Shown here piece after piece: positions 32,760-42,389 of a DNA stretch of 64,000 bases. Where the stretch lies: NCBI GenBank assembly GCA_964016885.1, contig OZ024743.1, positions 168,800,333-168,864,332 on the forward strand, in the 5' to 3' direction. This DNA is from Eledone cirrhosa. Lineage: Eukaryota; Mollusca; Cephalopoda; Octopoda; Eledonidae. Under the pieces are notes generated by a model. It was not told the DNA's origin. It made no database searches and saw nothing but the letters and a program-made list of their open reading frames with translations. Every line of letters begins with the position of its first letter. The first letter of the stretch is position 1. The position numbers were made by a program, and so were the translations under genes.

Positions 32760-33376
32760 CTAAAGGAAGAGGGGTGGGGATTTCAGGCCAGCGGGTGTGT
32801 GGGTCTGTAGGGTGAAGATGGTGTGTTGTTCGGCCCTAAGGCGGGTTGCGGAGGTCCCATGGCATTCGATCAGGCCACAGACGTTGAGCTGGTTGGCGGA
32901 GTGTCCAGGGGTACCAAAGTGGCGGGCGATGGGGGAACTCCCGCCAGGTGACTTCCAATCTGTCCGACGTAGGTTGCGCTGCACTCCGTGCAGCGAAGTC
33001 CATGGACGAGGTTGGAGGAGGTGCAGCGGAAGGCATGCCGGACAGAGAGAGAGTGGCCATTGGGACCCTGCAAGGTGGTGGTGTTGGTAATGTGGGGGCA
33101 GGTTTGGCAGCGGGGTCTGGAGCAGGGAAGGGAAGCGGGGGCGAACGGAGGTTGGGTTGGGGGTAGGGAGCTGCGGACGAGGAGGTTGCGGAGGTTGCGC
33201 GTGCGTTTAATGGGTGGTGGGGAGATGGGGGAGGTGGAGGGTTCGGACTGGAGGCGTCGGAAGAAGCGAGCGGAGGATGGTGCGGTGGAGGGGTAGTAGG
33301 TGAGGGGAAGGGGAGATGGTGGGTGGGGGCGCGGGCGCGTGGGTTGAGGGTGGTGTAGCGCGGACTGCGCGGGCAC
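32760..33376 (-). pseudogene. GIY-YIG endonuclease region of GC-rich PLE
   Basis: Two overlapping minus frames. 33376-32870: KRTRNLRNLLVRSSLPPTQP, CSRPRCQTCPHITNTTTLQG, SLSVRHAFRCTSSNLVHGLR and CTECSATYVGQIG. 32984-32760: SPIARHFGTPGHSANQLNVC, GLIECHGTSATRLRAEQHTI and FTLQTHTPAGLKSPP. Together they span a Y-V-G type GIY-YIG domain whose two halves are separated by a frameshift near 32975, just where the catalytic arginine segment should be. Confidence 0.75.
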
Positions 33377-33399
33377 GAATGAGAGCGGCGTTGACGAGG

Positions 33400-33780
33400 G
33401 ACGGGGTAATCACTCCGGATGAAATGGCTGACCAGAGACAGGGCCTAAGTCCCGAAGTCAGTATCTCGGCTGCAGAGGCGACGGTTCCGGAGAAGTTGGG
33501 AATAGGGAATGGAGTGTTTGGTGTGTGTAGGGTAGGAGGAGGTGAAGTCGAATTCGAGGTAGGAATGGGAGTCGGTGGGTTTCAAGAAGGTGGAGGTGAC
33601 GTAGGAGCGGTGGGTGTGGTCAATGGCGACGGTCGAGATAGTACCGGAGGGCGCGTTGGCCGTCGGTGTGGGGATGACGGTGTAAAGGGACTTAATGTTT
33701 AGAGGTGTTGGATGGTAGAGGAAAGTTGTGGTGATAGAGGGGTGGGGTCAAAAGGTAGGCGGCGGTAGAAGAGGGGCTAT
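33400..33780 (-). pseudogene. RT thumb/linker fragment of GC-rich PLE
   Basis: Minus strand, mixed frames: SGTISTVAIDHTHRSYVTST, FLKPTDSHSYLEFDFTSSYP, TKHSIPYSQLLRNRRLCSRD and SLVSHFIRSDYP, then SLVNAALIRARAVRAT. This is the stretch after YRDD in PLE RTs. The catalytic palm is not present. Confidence 0.65.
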
Positions 33781-33804
33781 ACATACATATATACATACAT
33801 ACAT
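33781..33804. repeat. CATA microsatellite
   Basis: Separates the PLE from the LINE fragment. Confidence 0.9.
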
Positions 33805-34445
33805 CTTATCTGTCCCATAGTCTGGTGGGCCATTGGGGTGCCACAGATGACCTGGTAACCAGCTCCTTCCATTCGTCTCGCCTCTCCGCCTTCCTCGTGA
33901 CTGCACCCAGCCTCATTCCTTTCCATTCCGGGATGTTGACGTCCCATCTCTTTGTGTCTGCCTCTCTTCCTTCCTCCTTGTACTGTTCCCTGCAGGACAG
34001 TCTTGGGAAGCCCCTGAAGATCTTGTCACGTGCCCGTACCATCTCAATTTGCGTTTTTGTACAATGGCGAACAGGTCTTCAGAGGGCTTGCCAAATTCTG
34101 TTTCGCACCTCCTCATTGGAGATACAGTCTCTGTAGGTGATGCCAAGGAGCTTTCTGAAGCATCTCATCTCTATAGACTGTATTCTTCTCTCCAGATCTG
34201 CTATTATTATCCAAGACTCACAGGAATACAATATGGACATGGCCAGAGAGCACATCAGAAATTTGAGGTGAGGGCTATGCTCTTGTTAATCCAGATGGAC
34301 TTAAGTGTGGTAAGTGCTGTTGTGGTCTGGGCAGATCTGGCGAGTATTTCAGGTTTAGATCATTCATCTGAAATAATTGCCCCCAAATATTTGAAACTGT
34401 TGGCGCACTCTAGTTTATCGCCGTTGACCCTGATTGCCAGTGCTG
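33805..34445 (-). mobile_element. LINE fragment, polyprotein C-terminus
   Basis: Minus strand: YRDCISNEEVRNRIWQAL, FAIVQKRKLRWYGHVTRSSG, a GRRRGRQKK-like block, then RRDEWKELVTRSSVAPQWPT with RLWDR and a stop at 33806. This ending (KRKLRWYGHV..SSG to SSV.P..P.RLRDR) belongs to a LINE family common in cnidarians and molluscs, perhaps RTE-like. Frameshifted at least twice. CATA repeats on both sides. Confidence 0.75.
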
Positions 34446-34997
34446 ATACATACATACATGATGATGACTGCCCCCTCGTTATCGAGTATGGCCATTGCAC
34501 GCTATACCATCATTACTAATTATTAATTAATTCTATCGTGTAATGTCTGTGCGTGAAGATATATTTTAAAGTGAGGAAAGGCTGTGCACTGAGCCAATCC
34601 CACTCTCTGAGCGACAGTAGCTATAACCCGAAAAGAAGAAGAAATCAACATCATCGGTAACTACTGAGCCGCAGGTTTTATATCGGAGTTATCCCAGTTT
34701 CCTGAGTTGCCTTCTAGAAGAATGCCCTGTTAAAAGCTAGGAGTCCTTCACTCCCAGTGGTTTAACCGCGCGGTACATGTGTATATAAATATTTACACAC
34801 TTTTGGATGGCCGTTGACTCTTATGAGTTCTTCCACCCTTTGTCAGCTTTTGTTTTTTTTTGTCCTGCAGGGTGTCCAAAAGCACCCTCCTCACCAAGTA
34901 AACTTGGTGGGGTTGCCGGTTTAGTCGCCGATGACCCGACCATGCGACAGGTTGTACTGGGTTACATGTTACCAGTAATACTCATGAGTGACCCGAC

Positions 34998-35032
<35 letters not shown>

Positions 35033-35708
35033 CATACATACAAACATACATATATACATATATACATACATACATATATATATATATATACATGGTGGCT
35101 GCTAACTCGTTTTTGAGTATGACCACTACTTTATATCCATGTAGGAGAACCCCTACAGATACACTGAACGAGTGTGACTTTTTAGTCCAGCCGGCGACTT
35201 GAAAATTCTGGTACAAACACTGCACTTGTGACAATTATTGTCACAGTGTTGGGCCCATGGTACCATGTGACGACAAGTGCAGAGAGATCTCCAGATATAA
35301 AACAATGCTTGTACCGTGAAGCTTTTATAGTGAGCAAAGGCACTGCACAAAGCCAGTCCCACTTTCTTAACCAAGATATTTACCAAAAAGAAGAACAAGT
35401 CAACATCATTGGATACCATCAAAGTTGCAGGTGTTATATCAGAGTTTTCCTTCTCCTAGAATTCTTCCTTGACAAAGGCTAAGGGGTCATCTCTCCCGGT
35501 GATTTTGGATGGCCATTGACTCTTAAGAGCTCCTTTGCCCTTTGACAGGTTTGTTTTTAGTCGTGCAGGATGTCCAAAGTCACCCTCCTCACCAAGAAAC
35601 CTTGGTGGGGTTGCCAGTTTAGTCGCCAGCGACCCGACCATGAGACAGGTTGTACTGGGATACCTGTTACCAGTAGCACCAACTGGTGACCTGATATACA
35701 TACATACA

Positions 35709-35739
<31 letters not shown>

Positions 35740-36080
35740 ACATATATATATATATATACATACGTATATATACGTATATATATATATATATATACACATA
35801 TATGATGGCTGCCCCTCGTTATCGAGTATGGCCATTGCACGATATACCATTATTAATAATTATTAATTAATTCTATCATGCAATGCCTGTGCGTGAAGAT
35901 ATTTTTTTAAGTGAGGAAGGACTGTGCACTGAGCCAATCCCACTCTCTAAGCGACAGTAGCTATAACTCGAAAAGAAGGTACAACATCGGTAACATTACC
36001 AGTTTCCTGAATTGTCTTCTCCTAGAAGAATGTCCTGACAAAGGCTAGGGGTCCTTCACTCCACATACATACATACATAC
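34446..36080 (-). repeat. LINE 3'-end copies separated by CATA repeats
   Basis: Block a (GATGGCTGCC to CCTTCACTCC; 34463-34745, 35092-35505, 35802-36062) and block b (TTTTGGATGGCCGTTGACTC to GACCCGACCATG and CCAGTA; 34803-34998, 35506-35697) alternate as a-b-CATA-a-b-CATA-a-CATA. Block a in the middle codes on the minus strand for CSVCTRIFKSPAGLKSHTRS, a C2H2 finger like those that end some LINE polyproteins. These look like 5'-truncated LINE insertions stacked in CATA repeats or a tandem duplication of one. Confidence 0.65.
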
Positions 36081-36222
36081 ATGCAAATATTTCGTTTGTA
36101 TCACAAACCCAGTTACGAACTCGATTTAACTTGATCTTAGAGAGAGAGAGACGCAGTTGAAGATTGAGACATACAGGTCGTAGAAATAAAGATTTTTTTA
36201 CAAATCATTACATAACTGCTCT

Positions 36223-36389
36223 AAGGGTGGCGATCAACTTGCTTTGCGACATATAGTTACGCCCCTTTATATTATGAGTTCAAATCCAGCTGAGGTTAGC
36301 TTTGCCTTTCGTCCTTACGGGGTAAATAAAATAAAGTACCAGTAACGCATATCCCCCTTTCCCGATATTATTGGCGTTGTGCCTAAATC
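36223..36389 (+). mobile_element. octopus tRNA SINE, diverged
   Basis: GAGTTCAAATCCAGCTGAGG, TTTGCCTTTCGTCCTTACGG, AAAATAAAGTACCAGTAACG and TTGGCGTTGTGCCTAAATC. The head is degraded. Confidence 0.8.
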
Positions 36390-36390
36390 A

Positions 36391-36574
36391 GATTGGCAGT
36401 ATCGGTTGAGGGTCGGACACCATGTTTTGACGCATAGAGTTACGGCCCTTGCCATTCTGAGTTCAAATCCCGCCGAGGTTAACTTTGCATTTCATCCTTA
36501 CGGGGTCGATCAAATAAAGTACCAGTAATGTACTGAGTAATTCCTGGCCTTGTGCCAATAGTAGAAACAATTAT
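36391..36574 (+). mobile_element. octopus tRNA SINE
   Basis: GATTGGCAGTATCGGTTGAG through AATAGTAGAAACAATTAT, inserted right behind the previous SINE. Confidence 0.95.
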
Positions 36575-36585
36575 ATAGGTGTATA

Positions 36586-36742
36586 TGTGGTTGTGTGGTT
36601 AAGGCGTCCGTTTCGCAACTATGTGTATCTGGGTTGCGTCACACTGCGCCACATTTTAGGCCTGCGACGTCTACTGTAGATTCGGGTTCGGCGATGCCTT
36701 CTGACTGGAATTTAGTTGACGGAAAGTACAGAAGTCCGTCGC

Positions 36743-36744
<2 letters not shown>
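36586..36744 (+). mobile_element. second octopus tRNA SINE family
   Basis: GTGTGGTTAAGGCGTCCG (A box), TCTGGGTTGCGTCACACTGC (B box region), GACGTCTACTGTAGATTCGG, TTTAGTTGACGGAAAGTACA and AGTCCGTCGCA, then a CT tail. The order matches the other common cephalopod SINE (GTGTGGTTAAG..GGTTCAGTCCCACTGCG..GACGGAAACT..CCGTCG). Confidence 0.75.

Positions 36745-36813
<69 letters not shown>
36745..36813. repeat. CT microsatellite
   Basis: Pure CT run, the tail of the SINE before it. Confidence 0.95.
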
Positions 36814-36817
<4 letters not shown>

Positions 36818-37352
36818 TCTCACTCACTCTCTCTTTCTCCCATCTGCGTGTGTGTGTCCGTGTCTGTGTTCAAGTTTGTGTCTCTGATTATGTTCTCTAA
36901 CATAGTGCTTTGACAAAAGCGATCGCTGCAATAAGCTCCAGGTTAAAATATATAAGTATAGAGATGAATGTTATCGATAAAATTATTCTGAAAACAGAAT
37001 AATTCGATAAAAAAACAAGACAATGTTGCATATAAACGATATTAATGCCTCAGCCAGTTAGGTTTTTGAGCTGCATCTGCTCTTCTCCAGAGCGCAGGTC
37101 TAAGCAAGGTATTTTCATTTGTAAGCGCATCAGTTGCCTATTGGAAAATCTCTTCTCTTCACACCACAGATGATGTTCGATGAATAAGCAATTTGCAATA
37201 CAATTTGACATCGCTGTCGTCGCAGGTTAACTCAAAAGATACAGGACAGGAGTAAATATCAGTATATATTGTTTGACACTGAAATGATATTGCCAATCCT
37301 AAAAGATACACTAAAATTATATAAATCTTAACAACAACTGAATTATTCACAT
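36814..37352. other. no gene; small hairpin
   Basis: A short hairpin ATTATTCTG with CAGAATAAT at about 36979-37001. No coding recognised. Confidence 0.5.
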
Positions 37353-37537
37353 AATTGTTTCTACTTTAGGCACAAGGCCAGCAATTACCCAGTGCATTAC
37401 TGGTACTTTATTTTATCGACCCCGTAAGGATGAAAGGCAAAGTCAACATCGGCGGGATTTGAACTCAGATTGTAAAGGGACGTAACTATGCTGGAAAACA
37501 TGGCGTCCGACCCTCTACCGATACTGCAAATCCACCG
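37353..37537 (-). mobile_element. octopus tRNA SINE, full length
   Basis: From ATTGTTTCTACTTTAGGC to GCAAATCCACCG. Confidence 0.95.
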
Positions 37538-37764
37538 AATGGGATACAAACATAATAACATTTCACATCAAATATTTTAGAAGAGACATAAACTACTAGT
37601 ACTCGCAATTGAATGTGATTTTGTAGTATATACCATGCTTTTGATTAGGGCTTTTAGGCGCCCTTGAAGTGCTGAGAAGTCACAAACACACTCTCAAAAC
37701 TCGATCCAGAATGTGACAGGTGGAAAGAGAGGGCTACACGACTACTAAGCTGGTATTTTTTTTT

Positions 37765-37868
37765 TACTGAATCCCAAATGGATGAAAGTCAAAGTGGGAC
37801 TCGGTAGGGTTTGCACTGAGTATACAGGAGCCTGGTACAAACATCCCACACTCTACGAGTTCACCAAA
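37765..37868 (-). mobile_element. octopus tRNA SINE, old and diverged
   Basis: ACTGAATCCCAAATGGATGA and AAGTCAAAGTGGGACTCGGT with TTTGCACTGAGT follow the SINE order with many changes. Confidence 0.6.
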
Positions 37869-37980
37869 TCGACAACAATAACATAGGTGAAAATAAGAAT
37901 GTATATATGATCGATTTACAAAGAATCCACGGTGTCTTCTGCAAATGTTGATAGGTAGAATTAGATTAAATATAACGGAA

Positions 37981-38014
37981 CACACACACACACGCACACA
38001 CACACACACACACA

Positions 38015-38077
<63 letters not shown>

Positions 38078-38080
38078 TAA
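37981..38080. repeat. CA microsatellite with TA tail
   Basis: CA run of about 85 bp with a few CGCA/CCCA changes, then TATATATA. Confidence 0.95.
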
Positions 38081-38248
38081 GGCTAAATATATGTTTCGAG
38101 TATGAACATAAATAAATTATGTAATAACGTATATATATAGCGAATAACTATGTGTATACTTTGGGAGTGTATCTTACATTGCCTATTGAGTACGCTGAGA
38201 TACAACCGGTCCTGGCATTGATAAATATGCTGGGTCCGTCAACTCATT

Positions 38249-38249
<1 letters not shown>

Positions 38250-38288
<39 letters not shown>

Positions 38289-38292
38289 TATA
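38250..38292. repeat. TA microsatellite
   Basis: TA run against the LINE 5' truncation point. Confidence 0.9.
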
Positions 38293-39060
38293 AGCTCCAG
38301 CAATTCTTGTACCTAATTCGACAGAAGATGATCTTCGACTTTCACTTGATAGGTTTGATGACGAGTGCTGCATAGCTGGAATGAAAATCAGTGCTGCAAA
38401 AACTGAGGCACTCATCCTCTCAAGGAAGCCTGCGCATTGCACTCTACTTGTGAATGGAGTTCCACTGAAGCAGGTAGAGAAGTTCAAGTATCTCGGGGTC
38501 GTGTTCACGAGTAATGGACGACATGAGGATGAATTAAGTGCAAGAATTGCAAAAGCTGGTGTAGTAATTCCCCAGCATTCAGTAATCAGAAGGGCGTAGC
38601 CAAATTCGGTATCTTCAATTCAGTTTTCGTGCCAACCCTTACCTATGGTCACAAATATTGGGGAAAGACCGAAAAGATACGATCTTGACTACAAGCGGCT
38701 GAAATGTGGTTGCTCGGAAGGGTCTTTATGCACTCGATAGAGTGCATAGCTCGGAGACCAGAGAGTCACTCCAAGTAGAGCTGCTACTTCTCCGAATTAA
38801 GAGGTTACATCTCCGCTATTATGTGCATGTTGTTAGTATGTCTCAGGAAGGAATCACTGGACAGATATTACTGACAAAACGAACAGACAGGAGACCGAGA
38901 GTAGAGCCTGAGCAATATGATTGGATAACATCTATGAGATTGGCTGGTTTTGCTTGGAAATCCAGCCAGATCAGTTGGAGGCGGTTGCTTCTCAAAGGAT
39001 CCGCTAGAAGGTGTGTTTAAGGGCTCTGCCACCACGACCCTCTCAGGAAGAAATGGGTGA
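38293..39060 (+). mobile_element. LINE fragment, RT thumb to C-terminus
   Basis: LSLDRFDDECCIAGMKISAA, KTEALILSRKPAHCTLLVNG, VPLKQVEKFKYLGVVFTSNG and LSARIAKAGVV, then in other frames LHSSETRESLQVELLLLRIK, RPRVEPEQYDWITSMRLAG, IQPDQLEAVASQRIR and RALPPRPSQEEMGEE. MKI...KTE is the RT segment after the palm. Same family as 8881-9550. 5'-truncated at the TA run. Confidence 0.8.
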
Positions 39061-39326
39061 AGAAGTGTATGTGCCTACGCATACATACACCCGCACACAC
39101 AAATATGCAAAGAAAGCAACAAAACTACGTACCTGCATATCTACTACACACCTACCTACTGACCTACCAACCTATCTACCTACCTTCCTACCTTCCAAAC
39201 TACCAATCTACCTACTTACATACGCACATATAGACTGAGAGACAGTGGGACAAACATAAATACATACATGCATACATCCATACATACATACATGAATAAA
39301 TAAATACATAATTATACACATACATA
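39061..39326. repeat. CATA/CCTA microsatellite cluster
   Basis: CCTA and CATA units, into which the next LINE copy is inserted. Confidence 0.85.
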
Positions 39327-40350
39327 CATGCATGGATATGTTTTCTGGAAGCTCCAGAGTGAGAGTAATATAGATAAGGAAAGTAGTCTATCTTGGACCA
39401 ACAACCGCTATATTGGCTCCCACTTTGAAGGATACGCTTTTGCAATCCAAGAACAGGAGTTTAACACGAAATATCTGATTCACAAAAGGGATAGGGATGC
39501 AGACAAAACACCTAGATGTGATAACAAGTGCAGGCTCTGCAGAAACATCGAAGATATCACCCATGTTATCAGCAGCTGTCCAAAGATGTCATCGCGGTAC
39601 TATCTACCTATGAGGCATAATGTAGTGGCCAAAACACTGTACAATGCAGTTCGTAAAAAAGATATCCCCGATAATAAACACATTAAAAGCTACAGCAATG
39701 TGGAAGACATCCATGTACATAATAAGAAAAAAAAGTACTGGTGGAATGTTCCAGTAAAAACCCCAATAAAATGCAGGCATAACAGACCAGATAATATGAT
39801 TTGGGACAGGGATAAGAAAGCATGCACAGTAGTGGAAATTAGCTGCCCAGCAGATGCCAATATAATATAAAAGATTAGTGAAAAGGAGAATATTGTTGCA
39901 GAACTGATGAGAAATCTGCAGATACTCTACCCTGATTACACCTTCAGATTTATGCCTGTGATTATTGGGGCACTGGGGTATGTTAGTAACTGCCTCAATA
40001 CAAATCTTGAGAAGCTAGGCTTGACAGGAACAGAAGGATCACAACTACTTAGGAAATTACAAGTACAATCCATTAATGGAACAGTAAAAATATGTAAAAC
40101 ATTCCAGAAATTTTGCATCTAATAACTGCATATGCACATGTACAGATGCAAAGCATATACACATGCACACATACAACTCAAAACATACACATCCACACAT
40201 ACAATAACATCCATATCTACACATGCATGCATACATACATATCTACCTAGTTGATATTGTGTAAATTCCAATGAGAGAGTCTTGTGTCTATGTTAGAAAC
40301 CGTGAAATTATAAAACCAGAAGAACATACATACAGATATACATCCACCCG
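39327..40350 (+). mobile_element. 5'-truncated LINE copy with C-terminal nuclease region
   Basis: Almost the same sequence as 59660-60675. Frame 39328-39870: KTPRCDNKCRLCRNIEDITH, VISSCPKMSSRYYLPMRHNV, IKCRHNRPDNMIWDRDKKAC and TVVEISCPADAN. It continues to 40122 with MRNLQILYPDYTFRFMPVII and GALGYVSNCLNT. A CRLC-H-C knuckle followed by R..RPD..(I)W and VVEISCP fits the restriction-like endonuclease end of R2/R4/NeSL-type LINEs. A CATA repeat lies at the 5' junction and at the 3' tail (AACATACATAC). Confidence 0.7.
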
Positions 40351-40404
40351 AGAAACAAGTCAACAGCAGAGTTATTTGTGAAAGAGATACATTATTAAGT
40401 TAAA

Positions 40405-40569
40405 TCGTTAGAGGGTCTGACGCCATGCTGTGCATAGAGTTACGGCCCTTTCCATTCTGAGTTCAAATCCCGCCGAGGTTAACTTTGCCTTTCATCCTTA
40501 CGGGGTCGATAAAATAAAGTACCAGTAATACACTGGGTTAATTGCTGGCCTTGTGCCAAAAGTAGAAAC
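40405..40569 (+). mobile_element. octopus tRNA SINE, 5'-truncated, 13-bp TSD
   Basis: Starts CGTTAGAGGGTCTGACG. Flanks ATTATTAAGTTAA at 40391-40403 and 40571-40583. Confidence 0.95.
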
Positions 40570-40583
40570 AATTATTAAGTTAA

Positions 40584-41780
40584 TGGTAGACACGTGTCTC
40601 CAGCGATAGGTACGTGTCCAATGGAAGAGGGGGTATCATGGTGATGATGATGGTAATTGTAATAGTGGTAGAGGTAGTGTTTGAGGTGGTGCTGACTGTT
40701 CCTATTCTGGTAATTGTGGCGGTTATTGTAGTATTTTGTTACAGAAGCTAAGTGGTCGTTTGAGTTTCTAGATAGTCGTGTGAGGGTGTTCGCGAGAAGC
40801 CTTGCAACATTCATTGATAAGATAGATTTATATGTATGTTAAGTTGTTAGCTAGACCGGGATACTGGTGCAACTGGTGGGGTACCTCCTCTCCACTACCC
40901 TCTAATCAAACCACCTACTGAACAATAACATTTACATTACTCTCTTTCTGTCTATCTATCACCTTCTCTCTTTCACTCACGCTCTCTCTCCCTCTTTCCC
41001 CCTCTATCTCTCTCTCTCTCACACACACAAATTCTATCCTCTTCTTTTTCTCTCAGTTACTCAGGCTATATCTCTCTCTCTCAATCACACTTCCCCTCAC
41101 TCACATTCTCTCTCCCTCTCTCCCTCACACACACCGCTGCCTCTATCTATCTCTGTTAGTCTCTGACACACTATTTCTCTCTCACTCTCCCTCTCTCTGT
41201 CTCCCGTTATTTTGTATAATCCTATAAAATAGGTTCTCTATAAATGACCGTGTGTGTCGGCATATAGGTAAGTATTTACGAGAGCGACCGTCAATCACTG
41301 TTGACCCCTCCCCCCTTTACCACAGACAGTAAATCGGCAAAAACAAAAGTGTAACAATACTATTCTCGTTTGAAGTGAACACTTGAACACAGATATTTCT
41401 CACTCAGGATCACCATAACCAACTCCTATTGCTTCTCCCCTCCCCCTCCTCATCTTAGGCGGGTCATGGGTACAGACACCTCAAAAACACCTTTCAGCGA
41501 GTCCTGTCAGAAGCAACCAATTGATCCCCAAGCGAGACCAGTGAAGCTCATTCATGGATGTTATCTAAGCATCATGCTCGTGTTCAACATCTGGGTCTCC
41601 TGTCAGTTGGTTTTGCGCGTAAAATCTGTCCAGTGTTTCTTTCCTGGAACATTCTAAACACGTATCTTCATAAAAAGGAAATAGCCTGCAAGAACCAACA
41701 AGGAAGCGTCTACATTGACTCATTCAATTATAGTTTCATTCACATCGAAGATGCTATATAAGAGTATTAAATTGAATTGA
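40584..41780. other. no recognised gene; CT-rich tract and two short frames
   Basis: 40930-41210 is CT/CTCA-rich. 41466-41761 has two overlapping plus frames of 63-67 codons (MGTDTSKTPFSESCQKQPID and an LSKHHARVQHLGLLSVGFAR frame) with no domain I recognise. Their position in otherwise non-coding DNA argues against a gene. Confidence 0.4.
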
Positions 41781-41785
41781 GTGAT

Positions 41786-41821
41786 ACTTTATTTTATCGA
41801 TCCAGGAAGGATGAAAGGCAA
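41786..41821 (-). mobile_element. octopus SINE scrap
   Basis: TACTTTATTTTATCGATCCA and GGAAGGATGAAAGGCAA, the SINE mid-section only. Confidence 0.7.
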
Positions 41822-41926
41822 GGATTTGGTTATCCTCTGACTATATTAGAATACATTTAAAGTGTTGCATGGCGTTATAGGACCCGAAAGCACGTGGTTG
41901 AAGAGTGAACTTCTTATTCAAATAAC

Positions 41927-42111
41927 TGTTTCTACTTTTTGGCACAAGGCCAGCAAATTATCAGTGCATTACTGGTACTTTATTTTATCGACCCCGTAAG
42001 GATGAAAGGCAAAGTTAACCTCGGCGGAATTTGAACTCAGATCATAAAGGGACGTAACTCTATGCTTGAAAGCATGGTGACCGACTCTCTACCGATACTA
42101 CCAATCCACTG
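41927..42111 (-). mobile_element. octopus tRNA SINE, 13-bp TSD
   Basis: Full copy. Perfect TSD TTATTCAAATAAC at 41914-41926 and 42112-42124. Confidence 0.95.
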
Positions 42112-42389
42112 TTATTCAAATAACGGTACCTATACACATATATATATATGTGTGGGGGGTGCATGCGCCTGAGAGTATGTGCCTGTAATAAAATCGTGTA
42201 TTCAAAATTGCTTCAACGGGAAAAATGAAACAAATTATATATACTAGTATAATTAAATACATATTCTATCTATTTTCCATGAATATGGAGTCGCGTTTTC
42301 ATTAACAATTTATAGATAAATAAAACATACACATTACGCTATCGTTAGTAGGTACAAAGTGCAGTAGGTGTTATATATATATATATATA

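Larger units (their letters stand above)
31529..33780 (-). mobile_element. GC-rich Penelope-like element (second clade)
   Basis: Minus-strand element, strikingly GC-rich against its surroundings. It has RT thumb remains (STFLKPTDSHSYLEFDF, TKHSIPYSQLLRNRRLCS), the GIY-YIG region (33376-32760), a long GT-rich untranslated region (31.7-32.7 kb) and a hammerhead-like motif near the 3' end (31577-31604). The signature RNLRNLLVRSSLPP and CPHITNTTT, then GLRCTECSATYVGQ, is that of the PLE clade common in vertebrates and molluscs (Neptune-like, tentative). Truncated at the 5' side by CATA repeats (33780-33803). Confidence 0.75.

Noticed and set aside
41466..41761. Small gene with overlapping frames
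   Set aside because: No recognisable domain, and two frames are equally long; kept only as an unexplained stretch.
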